The notes beneath the pieces were generated by a model. It ran no database searches. It saw nothing but the letters and a program-made list of their open reading frames with translations, and was not told the origin of the DNA. Below are positions 35,707-48,225 of a DNA stretch of 57,374 bases, in pieces. The stretch comes from Saccoglossus kowalevskii (lineage: Eukaryota; Hemichordata; Enteropneusta; Harrimaniidae). A program made the translations under genes and the position numbers. The stretch's first letter is position 1. The number at the start of each line of letters is the position of its first letter. Location of the stretch: contig NW_003135352.1 in assembly GCF_000003605.2 (NCBI RefSeq), forward strand, positions 148,670-206,043. Reading direction: 5' to 3'.

Positions 35707-38700
35707 TAAATTAATAGAGTGTAACGGATGAAGTTATGTTATTTTTAGCTAGTATCTCCGATAAATTCTACGTCATGTAATTGTCGTAATAGTACTAGCT
35801 CATTTGAATACACATGAATACCTGATACATGATTGGTCACGCAGTGTGTACAGCGTTGCATCTAATTGTATATAACGTTGTATATGTATGCTTTGCTTAT
35901 GAACCAATACATTGCCAAAAAAGTTTATATATTTGTTCGATCTTCTTCAATCAAATCGAGCAATATAACAACAGGATTACGTAATCACTATGTAAAACAC
36001 AGATGTGTTTACTTTTATTAACATTCAACTTTTCTGAAACAGTAAAGTTGATTGGTGAGAACGCAGTCACGTGTCATGAATAAAAGAAACTGTAGAATTA
36101 CTAAATTTAAATATTAACATTGCGAAAGTGGGGATAAGTCAATTTGAGGTTCATATTGATACTACAGTCAAAAGAATAACAAAACAGAGTCTGATGAAAA
36201 CAGTATAGTTATGGAAATACACACAAAAATGAACACGTTACTGAATACACCATGAGTTCTAATGTTGGGTGTATTTACGAAGTTTTGTGATAACTCAACT
36301 ATTTTGGAAAGGGCGTTGAAAAGAAAATTATTGTTAACGCGGTGACCACAATTGATCATGTGATATCTTGACACCCAGGGCAGTAGAAACCATTTTTTAC
36401 ACGGCTCTGTGGTTTTAGTGAATGGAAATCAATGTTTACTAGAACAGAAACAAGATGAAAACGATGGTGTATTTGAACAGAGCAGGATAGATAAATGTTA
36501 AAAATTGTACATCTACGGTCGTCTACACCGGTTGTCTATACACGAGTGGAACGTGGAGAAATACAACCTTGATTGATCGAGTTTTTAGAGTAATGATTGT
36601 TGCAGAAGAAAAAGATGTATTGATTTGTAATAAGTTTTATCTGCAATCACTGACTCTGTGCCGCCATTAAACACTACGTTGTTTGATGGACAGAAATAGA
36701 TAGATGTCATGACGGGGATCGTACAAGGTAACTTCCAGTGACGTAATGGTAGAACATTTACATAGTTATTAAGCAAAAAACAAAAAAACAGTTATATACT
36801 ACGTATATTAAATCTTGTCAAGTTCCAGCCAAAACAACAGATTGATTTGCCATTTCAGCGCATTTACTTATACACAGTCAAATATCAGTGATAAACGTTT
36901 AAGTGTTCTGGGATTCTTTTACATCGTGCAAATTTCACACGTCTCACCACTTAGAAGGAAGAAGACATTAATTCTTCGCAACTCGATATTTTGAAATATT
37001 GAGATTTTAATTTGATTAGTTCATCTGGAACAACCAAGTGCTGTTATTAATAGACAAATTGCTGCTTCACCTACTTTTTGACAAAATGTACAAAGTTCAT
37101 TTTTTTCACTCTAGGCGAGTTATTAGTTTGTTATTAAATTGAAAAGCACTAATATTTATATTGACTGACAACTGACGAACTCGCTTTCAACGAGTAATGT
37201 TATTACCAAACACTTGTACACACTAGATTCCATAATTGCTTGAGTCGTAATTGTACATTATTTATTTTAACAAACAGCTCTTTTTACAAATATCAATTGT
37301 ACTTCAGTTACAACATCAGTTTAAGATTGGTCGATTATTTTTTTTTTTCTGGTATACCATCAAACCAGCTGACACAAGTCACCTCGATGTAGATGACTAA
37401 GGAACTACCATTTTAATCATACATGTGTACCACACCAACGATTCCAGGATTCACCAATTATGAATTATCATAGTAAGTCTCGTTCAAAATGTCCTCATTT
37501 TTCCAAGCAATGTATTTATTTGTATTTCTATAAATGTGAAGCCCTGTTTGTTACATTGTGGTGAATAAACCAGGAATTTTGAGTTCCAAGCTTTATAAGA
37601 AATGACATTTATGTAGTAAGTCTATATTCTAACTAGTTCAAAATAATGTCCAGAAAATGATTTCAAGGATGAATCATTGATTTAATTCATAGAATGTTTT
37701 AAATAGGTAACCTGAGTATCACCACGAAAATATAAAATTCCAGAAAAATTATCTTTCAGTACAGTGAAAATATTATTTTTTTTAAATACTTCGGTTAAAT
37801 ATTTAGGTTATCGTGTACACCTTCTAATAAAAACGTATACTATATCATTAGTGTAAGTGTAGTTCCATACTAGGCATCTGAGATATACAATACGAATTAT
37901 ATCCACTCAAATGTATGCTGCGATTGCAACATAATCCCTCTAATCATCTGCCCACTCCAAAGGTATTACGACATATAATCCTGGTTGATACAACTCTAAG
38001 AACGTGTATGAATAATATGAATGAAATTACCGCGTTCAATAACACAATATTACCATTCGTGGTCTTTTTTTTTTTTCATTTTTGTATAGTTGATCTAAAT
38101 GAAAAGAACCGCTGATTGCTGGCTTACATGTACTGAACGAAATTTAATCGTTCGCAAGATACTTGGAGCAATTAAACTATATGACTGAGCCGAACAGTCG
38201 AAACATCGTCAAATTTAGTTGTTCAAACAAGGTTATTGGAAATCAATACGATCGATCGTGGAAAATAGACTCAATAATCTCAATCTCAGTCAACAGAATA
38301 CAAAAATTCAGAAAAATTTGAAATAACTGGTCGACTAGGGTGTTTCATTGCGCCGTTGAATCAGCTACATATGCAAATGAGATACACTCATTATTCACAT
38401 AGTATTTTCATTATCTATACGAATCGAGGTTTTATCGAGGTCGATACGGTGGACTGCGTTTAAATTGCTTTAATCTCGAACGTATCGTGTTTGCTTGAGT
38501 ACACCCCGTTCGTGACCCCGATGCCCTTGGTCTAAACTAGATAGGTCAAATTGGAAGAAGAGAATAAAATGAAATGAAGCTATATTATTTAAAGATAGTA
38601 TAGATAAGCGGAACACGGACATGTTATATATATCAACCTTGTTCGGACGTGAAATACCTATTACGGAATAAGTACGTGGCCACATCTGACCTCATGTAGC

Positions 38701-41375
38701 CTCATATCAACGCTGTTCTCGTTTCAAATTGACACTTTCCGCAATCAAAGTAGGCAAGGCAAATAAACAAAACCATATATAGCTACGTCTTGTCGCCGGC
38801 AATCCATATTTTACTACCTTGGTGAATAGAAAGAGTATTATGCCTATACAGAGTGTATAGATATAGAAGAGATAATTGTAAAAGTCTGCCAAAGAAAACT
38901 AGCGATGCAGAAGCCCTTGACGAACAAGTTGATTGCCAAGTAATACACTCGACGTGTCAACAACATAGCCAGTTCAACGTCCATCATGACTAGTTAGTCA
39001 TTGAATCTCGTATTTATTCCCTTGCTTGTGATGTGCAGTGTGCAATTAAAACTACCCAAAACAAGGCATCCGAGAGTAATAAAATGGGGGGATATTATTA
39101 GTCTAAAAACAATCAGCATGAAACGGTGGGTAATTAATAAGATCGCGGAGATGATATATAATTGTGTGGATTTACTCTTGAAGTTGAGTGACATTTGGTA
39201 GTAAATTGCTATAGGTAAAGATCCCTTGGGATGCACTGTGTAATGCTCACAGTCTATTTATTGCATGTCTTTTGGATTCCGAACTAAATTGCTTCATGGC
39301 CAATTTGCATACGTCGATACACTCTATGCATGCGATAGTGATTCAAAGCCCTTTAAGTAAACCACTTCCAATCAAGATTCTTCTGATTCTCTTCCTCCAC
39401 AAAGAATCCTCGTTGATCGTCAACGAACCCTGAAGACCTTTTATAGGCTTTTCCTCCGATATCCTCCCTGTTTGCCTGTTACGTTGACAACTAGATTGTA
39501 TCCGCTTTGTGTTATGACTTACAGCATTGACATCCCTGTACAAATGCAATACAGACGTGTGTTGTGTATTTGTCAAATATTAAAATTGTCGTCACTGACA
39601 TTTGACAGGAAATTAACAAGAATCGCGTCTTATATACCGACTTTGTAATCTACAATAAAGGGGAATGCTAGCGCATAAGATTGATGGAGTTCACAGGACA
39701 TCACATTCACATTGACAAAGTAAATAGATGTACATGGAATTCGTTGCCGGCTCATAACGATCCTGGTATTTTCACTTTGTGATTATGTAACTAATATATA
39801 CGTTATATCGAGCGCATCTGAATGTGGCTGTTTTCGGTCTTTGAACTTGAACTTAAGTTGAAGGAATGAGGGGACTGTGGTGAGTAGTCGATCCAATTAA
39901 CGCACATTAGATTGAGTTATAAATGACAGAATTCAATTACAAACGGACAAGTATCTGTAGTTTGAATAATTGTTCACGAGATAGCATGACATCTATTGGG
40001 ACGCCCGTAGTCGTACTTAATGTGTATGGTGAAATTTCCAGCCCCTGTACTGTAAATCCTACTCTTACCCTCGGCACTGATTTGTTCAAAAAACTCCCAG
40101 TTATATATTGATAAACACAATTAAATTTAAATATAAAAGCATAATGATACATTAATAACCGATTTAGGCGAATATATTTACCAATCTTGTTTCGTGCCAA
40201 AGAAACAACCACGCCAGCTGCCTCACTGTATTAGTATTTTTAATATTTATTATCACACTGGCAACTGACTATATGCGAATATGCGAATTCTTTTCGAGAG
40301 TTTCAAAAATATTAAGATTTACTGATATCAATAATAATTTGCAACTTTTTTTCATACAATGTCAGTTTTTGAGGCATGAAGAAATAATTTCACCGAAGAA
40401 ACGAGTGCAAAACTGCAATTTCTCCTTTTTATCATGACAGTTCATAATCTTGACTCTCGGAAATTGTGTTCATTTTGTTCTATCCTAATAGTATTATCCC
40501 ATGAAGACGATGACATGCAATATTCAATTCAACTCCTTAAGTAATAAAATTGGTTGACCTCATTATTCAACATATAAAAGATACATTCTAGTCATATTGT
40601 TAATATCGAGTATAAATAATCAATAAATGTTCCGTTTTCGCTACATAAAATTGTGGTATTTCTCCCTTGGTGTAACCATCACCACTGAATAATACCAATT
40701 TTAAAAACCCTAACTAAAATCGCAATGAGTACGTATGTTAACCAGGGACAATGTTGCTGTGCTCTATGCATGTAAAATGTGACCACATTTTTTATTATGT
40801 TATGCTTAAAGATTCACTACAAATATCTACCATGATGTATTGAAAGTTTACTCTAACGCTTATTGGGGCGTGGTAGAAACTCATAATAGTATACTATGAA
40901 TTTTCCCCCTAATGTAAAATAGATGAACGGAAACAAATAATGTACCTGCTACATATCAACGAACACGATTGATCGTCTTCTGTCTTCTCATGTTCATTAA
41001 GGCCATTGATTTTCACTTCATAAATACTACCATATACTAGTCATATAAATGACGATATGATTTCGGCTGAAAGTATAATATCGTGCTCGCGTGTAATTTT
41101 CCCTAACATCAGTAGCTCGGTGATACAGAGCAATATCGCAGTAGGTGTGTATTAAGTATTGGTCAACTTATGCGCCTGATATTGTTTTGCAAAAACCCCT
41201 TAAGATCCTCATGAATGTACGTATACATATCCATATGATGCGTCAAAGTTGTAAAATATATTATACTATTATTGTCGTTACGGGTCCAATATTTATGAAT
41301 AAACTATAACTGCCGGCCATGGCTCTCCAATTAAATATTCATAGGGGTGGTTCACTCATGAATATGTAATATGCT
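35707..41375. other. Long AT-rich stretch, no gene seen
   Basis: Scattered frames of 60-91 codons (for example 39343-39576 minus and the overlapping pair 39923-40111 plus / 39937-40212 minus) show no domains. The 39.99-40.10 kb patch is open on both strands and slightly GC-richer, but lacks convincing splice signals. I see no RNA gene, array or mobile element. Confidence 0.45.
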
Positions 41376-41407
41376 GTTGGTTTACGCAATATCAAATGTA
41401 AACCAAC
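41376..41407. repeat. 10 bp-arm hairpin
   Basis: GTTGGTTTAC (41376-41385) and GTAAACCAAC (41398-41407) are perfect inverted repeats around a 12-base loop. There is no T-run after it in either direction and no associated gene. Confidence 0.8.
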
Positions 41408-44400
41408 GTTGGTGCTTTGGAGAGTTATACATGTAGAGCAAACGGAAGGTTGCTCTGCAAACATTTCCGTTCTGTTGATAGGTATTTATGTTAGTCAGAT
41501 TTGTTCCTATATCCCTCGGGCATAAATCTATTCAGCGGAAATGTAGATTCTTTTCAAGTATGTACATAGCGAATGAACAGTCGCACGTGAATAATTACGG
41601 AATGTATACAAATGGTTAAAATGTGACATGTGACCATCGTGTTTTATCAGGTGTTATATAAGAAAATTGCTGTAGTTTCTGTTAAGTCTAACTCTATGTA
41701 TATTTGTATTAAATGTATATGTGGTACAATTACATTTTAAGTCAACTGTTTAAAAAAACTGTCGCTCGCAATTGGGATATATTTTACTTCTAATTGTTCA
41801 TCATGGTCACTCAGATACACCTTCTCCCTCCCAAAATAGATTCCATGACAAACAGGGGAATACTATTTCTTTTTATTCTCATTAAAATCGCCATGCATTT
41901 GGAGTGCAAATTCGTTAGTTTTAGGCGGGACACATCGGCAGTGAAACGGATTATCTTTGTGCGTCGCCAGGATAAAACAACAGCGCGTCCAATTTATTGG
42001 ATACCAATTTTACCAGTCATCTGGAATGTTGACTGTTTCCTAATACCGTCAAAGCAATACCGCCAAAGAGGTAAACGAACACAACAAAATAACAGTGTAC
42101 TGCTAGGCTGAGTGGATTGTCTATGATGATTATTAGGTATTATGACTAGATGATGATGATAACGTAGATATTAATAGCACCAATAAATAGGTTATTGTAT
42201 CGAAAAAGTATTAATAGGAACCAATTAAGTAATTACTACATATGATTAGCATATAATCAATTTCACAGTATGATATTTTTGAAAAGGGATATTATTTATA
42301 TTATATAGAATTAGGTTTTGTCGTGGGTCATAACATTTTGCCCAGGCCTCACACTGCACTGTGTCGATAACGATAGCCTACGATCAACATGATTGAGTGG
42401 GAAACGCGCCATGTATATAACGGGCGACACAGTGATCACACGGCGTACGATAACATCAAACCTTTTTGACTAATGTTTTTTGTTTCTACCGTACAGCTAA
42501 CGAGTAAGCCCCCAAATAATGAATATTCCTTGTTCAATATTTACCCATTACAGCATGGTCTCGCAGATCCTCCATGTCGTGCCAGTTTGCCGTGTGTTCC
42601 CTATTTGTTTGTTTTCTCTCTCGACCTGATCGATGTTTATGGTGAACCAACACTTAACATTTTGTAACAGCTGAACGCATCGAATGTAAAGATGGCTTTC
42701 ATTGGCGAGATGCCGAGAGATAGAATAGAATTTCTATTGAAAATGTTTCGTTTCTGTTATTGGACAGCGTAAATGTCTTTGTTGTTCAGAGGTCGTGACG
42801 CAGAAATCGCAGCCATACACTAGCACTGAGTTCGATGAAAGCTGACAACTCTATGGACAGATCACGATCTTTAAATGTTTTTCAGTTTGACATGTTTCAC
42901 CTCAAAATCGGGATTATTTTATTTTTATATAATTTTATTTCAGCAGACAAGTCTTACTTACCTGGTTAACATGATTTGGAGGCATCGGACAAGGCTCAGC
43001 AAACAACACCTTAATTTTGGGATAGGCTTGTTATATAGCGGGAAGAATTTAGTCTATATTTTTGTCCTGACACTTAATACAGAGTTTCGAATCTGAAATT
43101 CCGTAAATATGCGCTTAACCAAGTAAATAATTCTAAGTTATAAAATTTCTTTGAAATACTTTTGTGTCAGGCGTTTGTGTCCCTTGCCTTTGGTGTATGG
43201 GTAAAATGTCAGTGCCAGGACATAGGGTAATTAATGAATATAACCTATTTTGAGATTACATGCGCGTGATATTATGGGTTTTCGTATAATGGTAATGGCA
43301 TTTTGACAAGTTGAAATGCGAGTCCAGGTGAACACAACAAAATTCCCACAAAGGTGAATCCGTTAGTGAATGAATCATGGTGATGGTGATGAAACAAACA
43401 CAATAATGGTACACAGTAAAATAAACACACATACTGCTGCATTCATATGTGATATTTGACATGGCAGCAGACGCCACGTGGTATTATATTCGATGACGTA
43501 ATAATATTATCCAATAAAGAAGAAGTATGTATTTAATACCCATAAGTGTATTTTCAGACTGATTTGTGTAAGGTCTACTCTGAAACCTGAGGGCAAAATA
43601 TTTCCATGTCAGAAAAACTTTTACTTTGGATGATTTTATATAATTGATGATTTGTGCGTTAATCTTTTATCAAAACCATGTTTTTGACTTCCTTTTCAAG
43701 AAAATGCAGATTACACTCACACTTGTTGAAAGTTATTCAACATTAGTACATGATAGACTCAAATTATATGTTGTCACGTGACATGTTATCGATTTTACTA
43801 GTGATAATTTTGTAAACTTTTTTTTCAAACTGGCAGCCAACAGCTTCGTATTTTCTTTTCGATTATTCTGCTTGAGACAATAACTTAGCGAGAAATATCT
43901 CATGTTGTCATTCAGTTATACAGCGTCTTGGTTGATGTGCTACCGAGCTGTTTGGAAATCCAGAAATTAAAACAAATGCCAAGATGCCAAATAACGAATG
44001 GGTATATAGGAATTATGAGTATTTTTTGTTTTAAGTTCAATACTCTACGATTTCGTGCGAGTAACAATTGACGGTAGAAGCATGTACCGATCAAAGATGT
44101 CCTACCCGACCTCTCTACCGCGATTATCTATACATAGCGTGACAAAGACGCGACGAAATGAAATACAATCAAACGACTATTAACAGATCGATTGAGACTG
44201 AATACACGTAAGAATACACTGTCACCCACGTAATTACGGCAATATATAAGTATCCTACATTGTAATTAAGTACCATTCATGTTACTAGTGTTAGGTCTGT
44301 GTGTGCGTGCAATTACCGTACAACCGTATACTAATGCATATGGTGGGAAACAGTCTTCTGGTATATTAATGGAACAATATGTACGTTTGTCGATTCAAAC

Positions 44401-45611
44401 ATATCAATATACGATGAACTACCAAATTGCTATCAAAATGTCACAATTGAAAAAAGGGGGGTGCTTGTCAGAAAGTTGTCGAACCAATCGTGGGTTTGAA
44501 TTTCGTAACAACAAACATTATATTTCATATGACCCATATCGACACCATGGTACTGTCATCGTGAAACAGAAATTGTTATTAATGAAATGTATTTGATAAT
44601 TATGCTTTTTATTTCACGCAGTTGAGTGAATAGACCATTTTCCGTTCACTGCGAGAATAACGCGTTATGCGTGAAATCGAACGTAAAAACAGGACAGACA
44701 AAGGTCATAGCGTCGTAGTCGCGTCAAACATCGCGTGGGATTCGACAAATGCGAAAGTATTTCGGGGACATTTCCATGCTTAATAATGTGTTGTCCACAT
44801 TTGATGATAGGCAATTTCGATTAAGTAAGGGTATTCGAAAGCAATATTTCTCTGTCGAAGATCGGCCGGTCAATGTAAGCTACGAAATAAAGAAATTCTA
44901 GTTCAAAATCAAATCGTTCGATTTTTGCGGCAGACGTTCGACGCGCGTCTTTCATGCATCTCGCGAGATCTCGCAATTGTACGGAAAATCACCTATTCTA
45001 ACATGCCTACTTACATTGTTGGCGCCACGGAGCACAGCACTGAGCAAATATTATACGATCGTATTGTCTCATATCTCAGCTTTCTAAAACCATATACATT
45101 GTCATAGCTGCATGCTTAATAACAGGGGTTCTAATCACAATTAAACTATTACTCATTTTCCCCCCATTTTTCTAAATAGTATTGCGACCATTTAAACATA
45201 GAAAAATCACTACAGTAAATACTTGCTGTGTGATGATTAACATACATGCAAGCCATTTATATTTATAGTTTTCTCGGAGAAACAAGGATGTGTTTTCCAG
45301 AAAGCACATGCAAAATAATCTAAAAAGCGACCATTTTGGAACTTTTTCCATAGAGTCCCGTGTAAACAAATTAATCTATGAAAAGGCTATACTAATATTC
45401 AAAATTCTTCCAATTTGTATAGTATAGATTACCGAACAAAGTTGATATGATGAAATGTTTGACCCATGGGAACCAATTCAAAACTACTCAAAACAATAAA
45501 TCGAGGTCGTTTTGTGGAAAGTCTTAATTTGGTTTACTTCAGGTTTTTGAACATTACATTGACCTTACCCCTACTGCCGTATTTTGAGGATTTCCGAGTA
45601 TGTTTTTAATG
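41408..45611. other. AT-rich non-coding DNA, no gene seen
   Basis: Open frames at 41794-42111 (105 codons) and 44279-44596 (105 codons) are within chance length and have no motif. A GC-richer minus-strand block near 42540-42655 (about 39 codons, donor-like G|GTAAAT) and a plus block at 44925-45107 with an acceptor-like TTTTTGCGGCAG were considered as exons and left uncalled. GTCACGTGAC at 43773-43782 is listed separately. Confidence 0.45.
43773..43782. promoter_or_regulatory. Perfect E-box/CLEAR-type palindrome
   Basis: GTCACGTGAC is the palindromic site bound by bHLH-zip factors of the TFE/MITF and USF type. The same 10-mer occurs at 12089-12098. No promoter context is seen. Confidence 0.25.
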
Positions 45612-46172
45612 CTAGCAAACTACCTTAAGTCTACTTGTGAAATTAAAAAAATGAAATACAAGCAAGGAGCTGTCTAATTGTGGTTGAAACATCATCACAT
45701 GAGCAATTTGAAATCCATTTCCGGTTTGGTGCACTAACAACAAATATTCACAGCATGCTACTACGGTTGAAACTATTATGTTCAGAAAAAATGAGTATCC
45801 AGCCATGAGAATTAGTAAAAGACACGGCTCGTTGGTCAAACACAATGGATTCGGTTTTGCATTTCTCCTTAAAGTAAGTAACTGAACCCAATTCACAGTG
45901 AGGCGCATATTAGTCCTGATTACACCAAATATGTTACAGGTATACATGTATGACAAATGTGTACGTGTTACACATGGTTGTATAAAGTTATTCCAGCTTG
46001 TGTCTTGTATATCACGTGGTTGTGTATTCCACAGCTCTATGTGAATGTACCGCGTTCCTTTTCGAGCAAAACATGTTTTGGGAAGGGGTCCTTTTGTTGA
46101 ACCAAATAATCTGAAAAGAAGTCTAAAATTCAAACATTTTGTATTTAAAGGGCAAAAATAACCTTTACACAT
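45612..46172 (-). CDS. Longest open frame; possible LINE-tail remnant
   Basis: This is the longest open frame in the window that is not made of repeats, about 186 codons from ATG at 46172 on the minus strand. With stops expected at roughly 7% of codons in such AT-rich DNA, a run this long is unlikely by chance. Around residues 30-70 it reads FARKGTRYIHIELWNTQPRD, then IQ.T...NF and RTHLSYMY. That order resembles the LINE reverse-transcriptase tail pattern WN.LP..I......F...L..HL, with irregular spacing. A hydrophobic stretch later (about residues 118-145, ILMAGYSFFLNIIVSTVVAC) could be a membrane segment. No catalytic motif is visible and splice sites are unclear. Alternatives are a decayed mobile element, a coding exon, or chance. 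Confidence 0.3.
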   Translation of the reverse strand: MCKGYFCPLNTKCLNFRLLFRLFGSTKGPLPKTCFARKGTRYIHIELWNTQPRDIQDTSWNNFIQPCVTRTHLSYMYTCNIFGVIRTNMRLTVNWVQLLTLRRNAKPNPLCLTNEPCLLLILMAGYSFFLNIIVSTVVACCEYLLLVHQTGNGFQIAHVMMFQPQLDSSLLVFHFFNFTSRLKVVC

Positions 46173-47218
46173 CTTCAAAAACGTATTGTTAAACCCTAGA
46201 AAATCGCTTAATCGCGTTGTTCATGGTTTAATTCTGACTGGTAAACCATTCATATAACGAAAGTAAAATAACAAGCATAAAAAGCGATAGGGTATACATT
46301 TTTTCCAAAATTCAACGATTTTTCTTTGGACTATCAGAAAAAGGCTAGATGTCGGAGCTCTATATTTGGCATTGCAGCCCCCCCCCCCCCCCCCAGGATC
46401 GGAGATGCTAAATCAACGTGTATCGAGTAGGAGGCCTACATCTGTTGGCGCACATAAAGTATGCATTCAGAAACCGACCGATTCCAATCCTTTGGATTTA
46501 GTGCGGTGATTTTTTTTTCAATTACGTGATGTTGTATCAATGAAATAACTGACAGTATCGATTGCATACTTTATTTGCATTATCTTATAGGTGTTCAGAC
46601 GTAGGAGGATATTTATGAATGTATGTCTATAAGGTAGTGCGTTTCAGAGGATTGATCTACAACAGAGATTTGCTTAACACGCAACGTTCTCATCGAGTTT
46701 AATTAACTGCCGTCAGTAAGTAATTTAAAATTGAAATGTGATTTCATTGACTGCATGAAATACGAGTTTTTATAAGGTTTTTTAATCACCATGTGCAAAT
46801 CGATCCAACGGTGTGTAGAAATAATTGCATTCTAGTGGCAAGACGAGACAAGTGTGCCAATTGCCGTACATTCGATAACTATACCGTGACGTAACGCCAA
46901 AAAGACGAGAACATAGATTATTGTGTTGACAAACTAGACATTTGTACGGACGGTGCTAGATGACATTTGCAAACGTGTGATTACGTGACGGGAGACAACC
47001 AGTTATGACGGACGGTTTCAACATATGAAAGCATGGTAACGCATATTTCAGTGTTTTGAACGAAAAGTCTTCAAAAACTTATGTATGCTCTGAATCCACG
47101 ATCACGCGAGATTATGTATATTTATGCTGATATAACAATGTAAACCTCTAATTCTTTTTCAAATAGACGCTCCTAAATTTAAACTAATTTTGTTAAATTC
47201 TGATGGTGGTGATTCATA
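46173..47218. other. Non-coding DNA, no gene seen
   Basis: It contains a 17-base poly-C run (46378-46394). Nothing else is recognised. Confidence 0.5.
46378..46394 (+). repeat. Poly-C tract (17 bases)
   Basis: An uninterrupted C run, so length calls here may be unreliable. Confidence 0.95.
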
Positions 47219-47327
47219 ACACAGCGTCATATTGGATTTAAATGCCTAGACGCGATAAAGAGTTTGGCTTCGCCAAACACAATATCTTGTCATCGACCCA
47301 TCTCCTCATTCAATATGGCGCTGTGGG
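47219..47327. mobile_element. Short TIR element with internal hairpin
   Basis: The left end CACAGCGTCATATTGGAT and the right end, read in reverse complement, CACAGCGCCATATTGAAT differ at two positions over 18 bases. Near the middle is a perfect hairpin, GTTTGGC-TTC-GCCAAAC (47262-47278). ATTCAT occurs close to both ends but not immediately adjacent, so the target duplication is uncertain. No coding capacity. Confidence 0.5.
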
Positions 47328-48068
47328 CATTCATTATTGTTTTAAATATTCAAAACATGTTATAATACATAGTACAACATCATTGTCTAATGTCATGAGA
47401 TATTAAGTATATATCATTGTTACTACATAGTTTATCGTCTGTATTTGAATGCATTTGATTTGGGGCTGGGGCTGGGGCACAGAAGAGACTACATAAGTTA
47501 CACTAAATATATTACTAAATAAGTGATTACTAAATAAGTTTGATCATTGTGAAAATTGTCCAAAGAGAATAATAAGCAGTGTACACTTTTTTAGTGGTCA
47601 CGTGAACTATGATATATAAACTATGAAGATTATGCATAATCTAGGGAATAAAACAAGATGCACTGCGTGATAACATGGCATAGTGTAACGCACGCTTGCC
47701 CAACGCCTAGTCATCAACGTTCGAGCCCTTTTAACATGCAATAATGGGCAGTACGGAGTCCTTTCTTTCAATTGTAATAACTCAGATTGTCGAATAAAAT
47801 TTCATTTTCATACGTAAACAAATTAACAGTGTGGTTAGTGCATTATAGACGCTTGTATGTCAGTTACGGTAGATCGTTCTCGGGCGAACGACGTGCGGTT
47901 ATATTTTTTGATGAAAATAAGCAGGGTGGTGCGTTTGCAGTTTACTCGATCAAATGGGGGGGACATTGGATATTGTTGAGTGACACGCATAATTCTGTTT
48001 GTATGTTCATGAACTGGCCTCAAGCACTGCTAAGTTATTTTCAGATCGGCCTTATACAAAGACATTAA
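47328..48068. other. Non-coding DNA, uncertain frame at 47787-48068
   Basis: A 93-codon plus frame ending just before the MITE includes the segment DENKQGGAFAVYSIKWGGHW and a donor/acceptor-like TTATTTTCAG near its end. No domain is recognised, and I do not call it. Confidence 0.4.
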
Positions 48069-48225
48069 AGCGGGAGAGTCGTCGCCTGCGCATGCGTCAG
48101 ATGGTCATAGCGTGTCATTGTTTACGACCAAGCGTCTACCAATGAGCCTTTGCGTTTTTAGCGTGTGTTGTTATCGTCGCTTAGGACTCAATTCCCGCGC
48201 GTGCGCAGGTGACGGCCCTCCCACT
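48069..48225 (+). mobile_element. TTAA-flanked MITE, family A copy 1 (157 bp)
   Basis: Perfect TTAA lies on both sides (48065-48068 and 48226-48229). The ends AGCGGGAGAGTCGTCGCCTG and, in reverse complement, AGTGGGAGGGCCGTCACCTG form terminal inverted repeats of about 28 bp. The interior carries TTTTTAGCGTGTGTTGTTAT, shared with the inverted second copy at 51469-51624. TTAA duplication points to piggyBac-type mobilisation. Non-autonomous, no coding capacity. Confidence 0.88.

Noticed and set aside
41794-42111. 105-codon plus frame
   Set aside because: Length is within chance for the window and no motif is present.
42540-42655. GC-richer minus block of about 39 codons with a G|GTAAAT donor
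   Set aside because: The acceptor is weak, the plus strand is also open, and the peptide is unrecognised.
44925-45107. 60-codon plus frame after an acceptor-like TTTTTGCGGCAG
   Set aside because: Plausible terminal exon, but the second half is AT-driven, no domain is recognised and no upstream donor is known.
47787-48068. 93-codon plus frame before the family A MITE
   Set aside because: No domain, and the antisense frame is equally open. It runs up to the MITE boundary.
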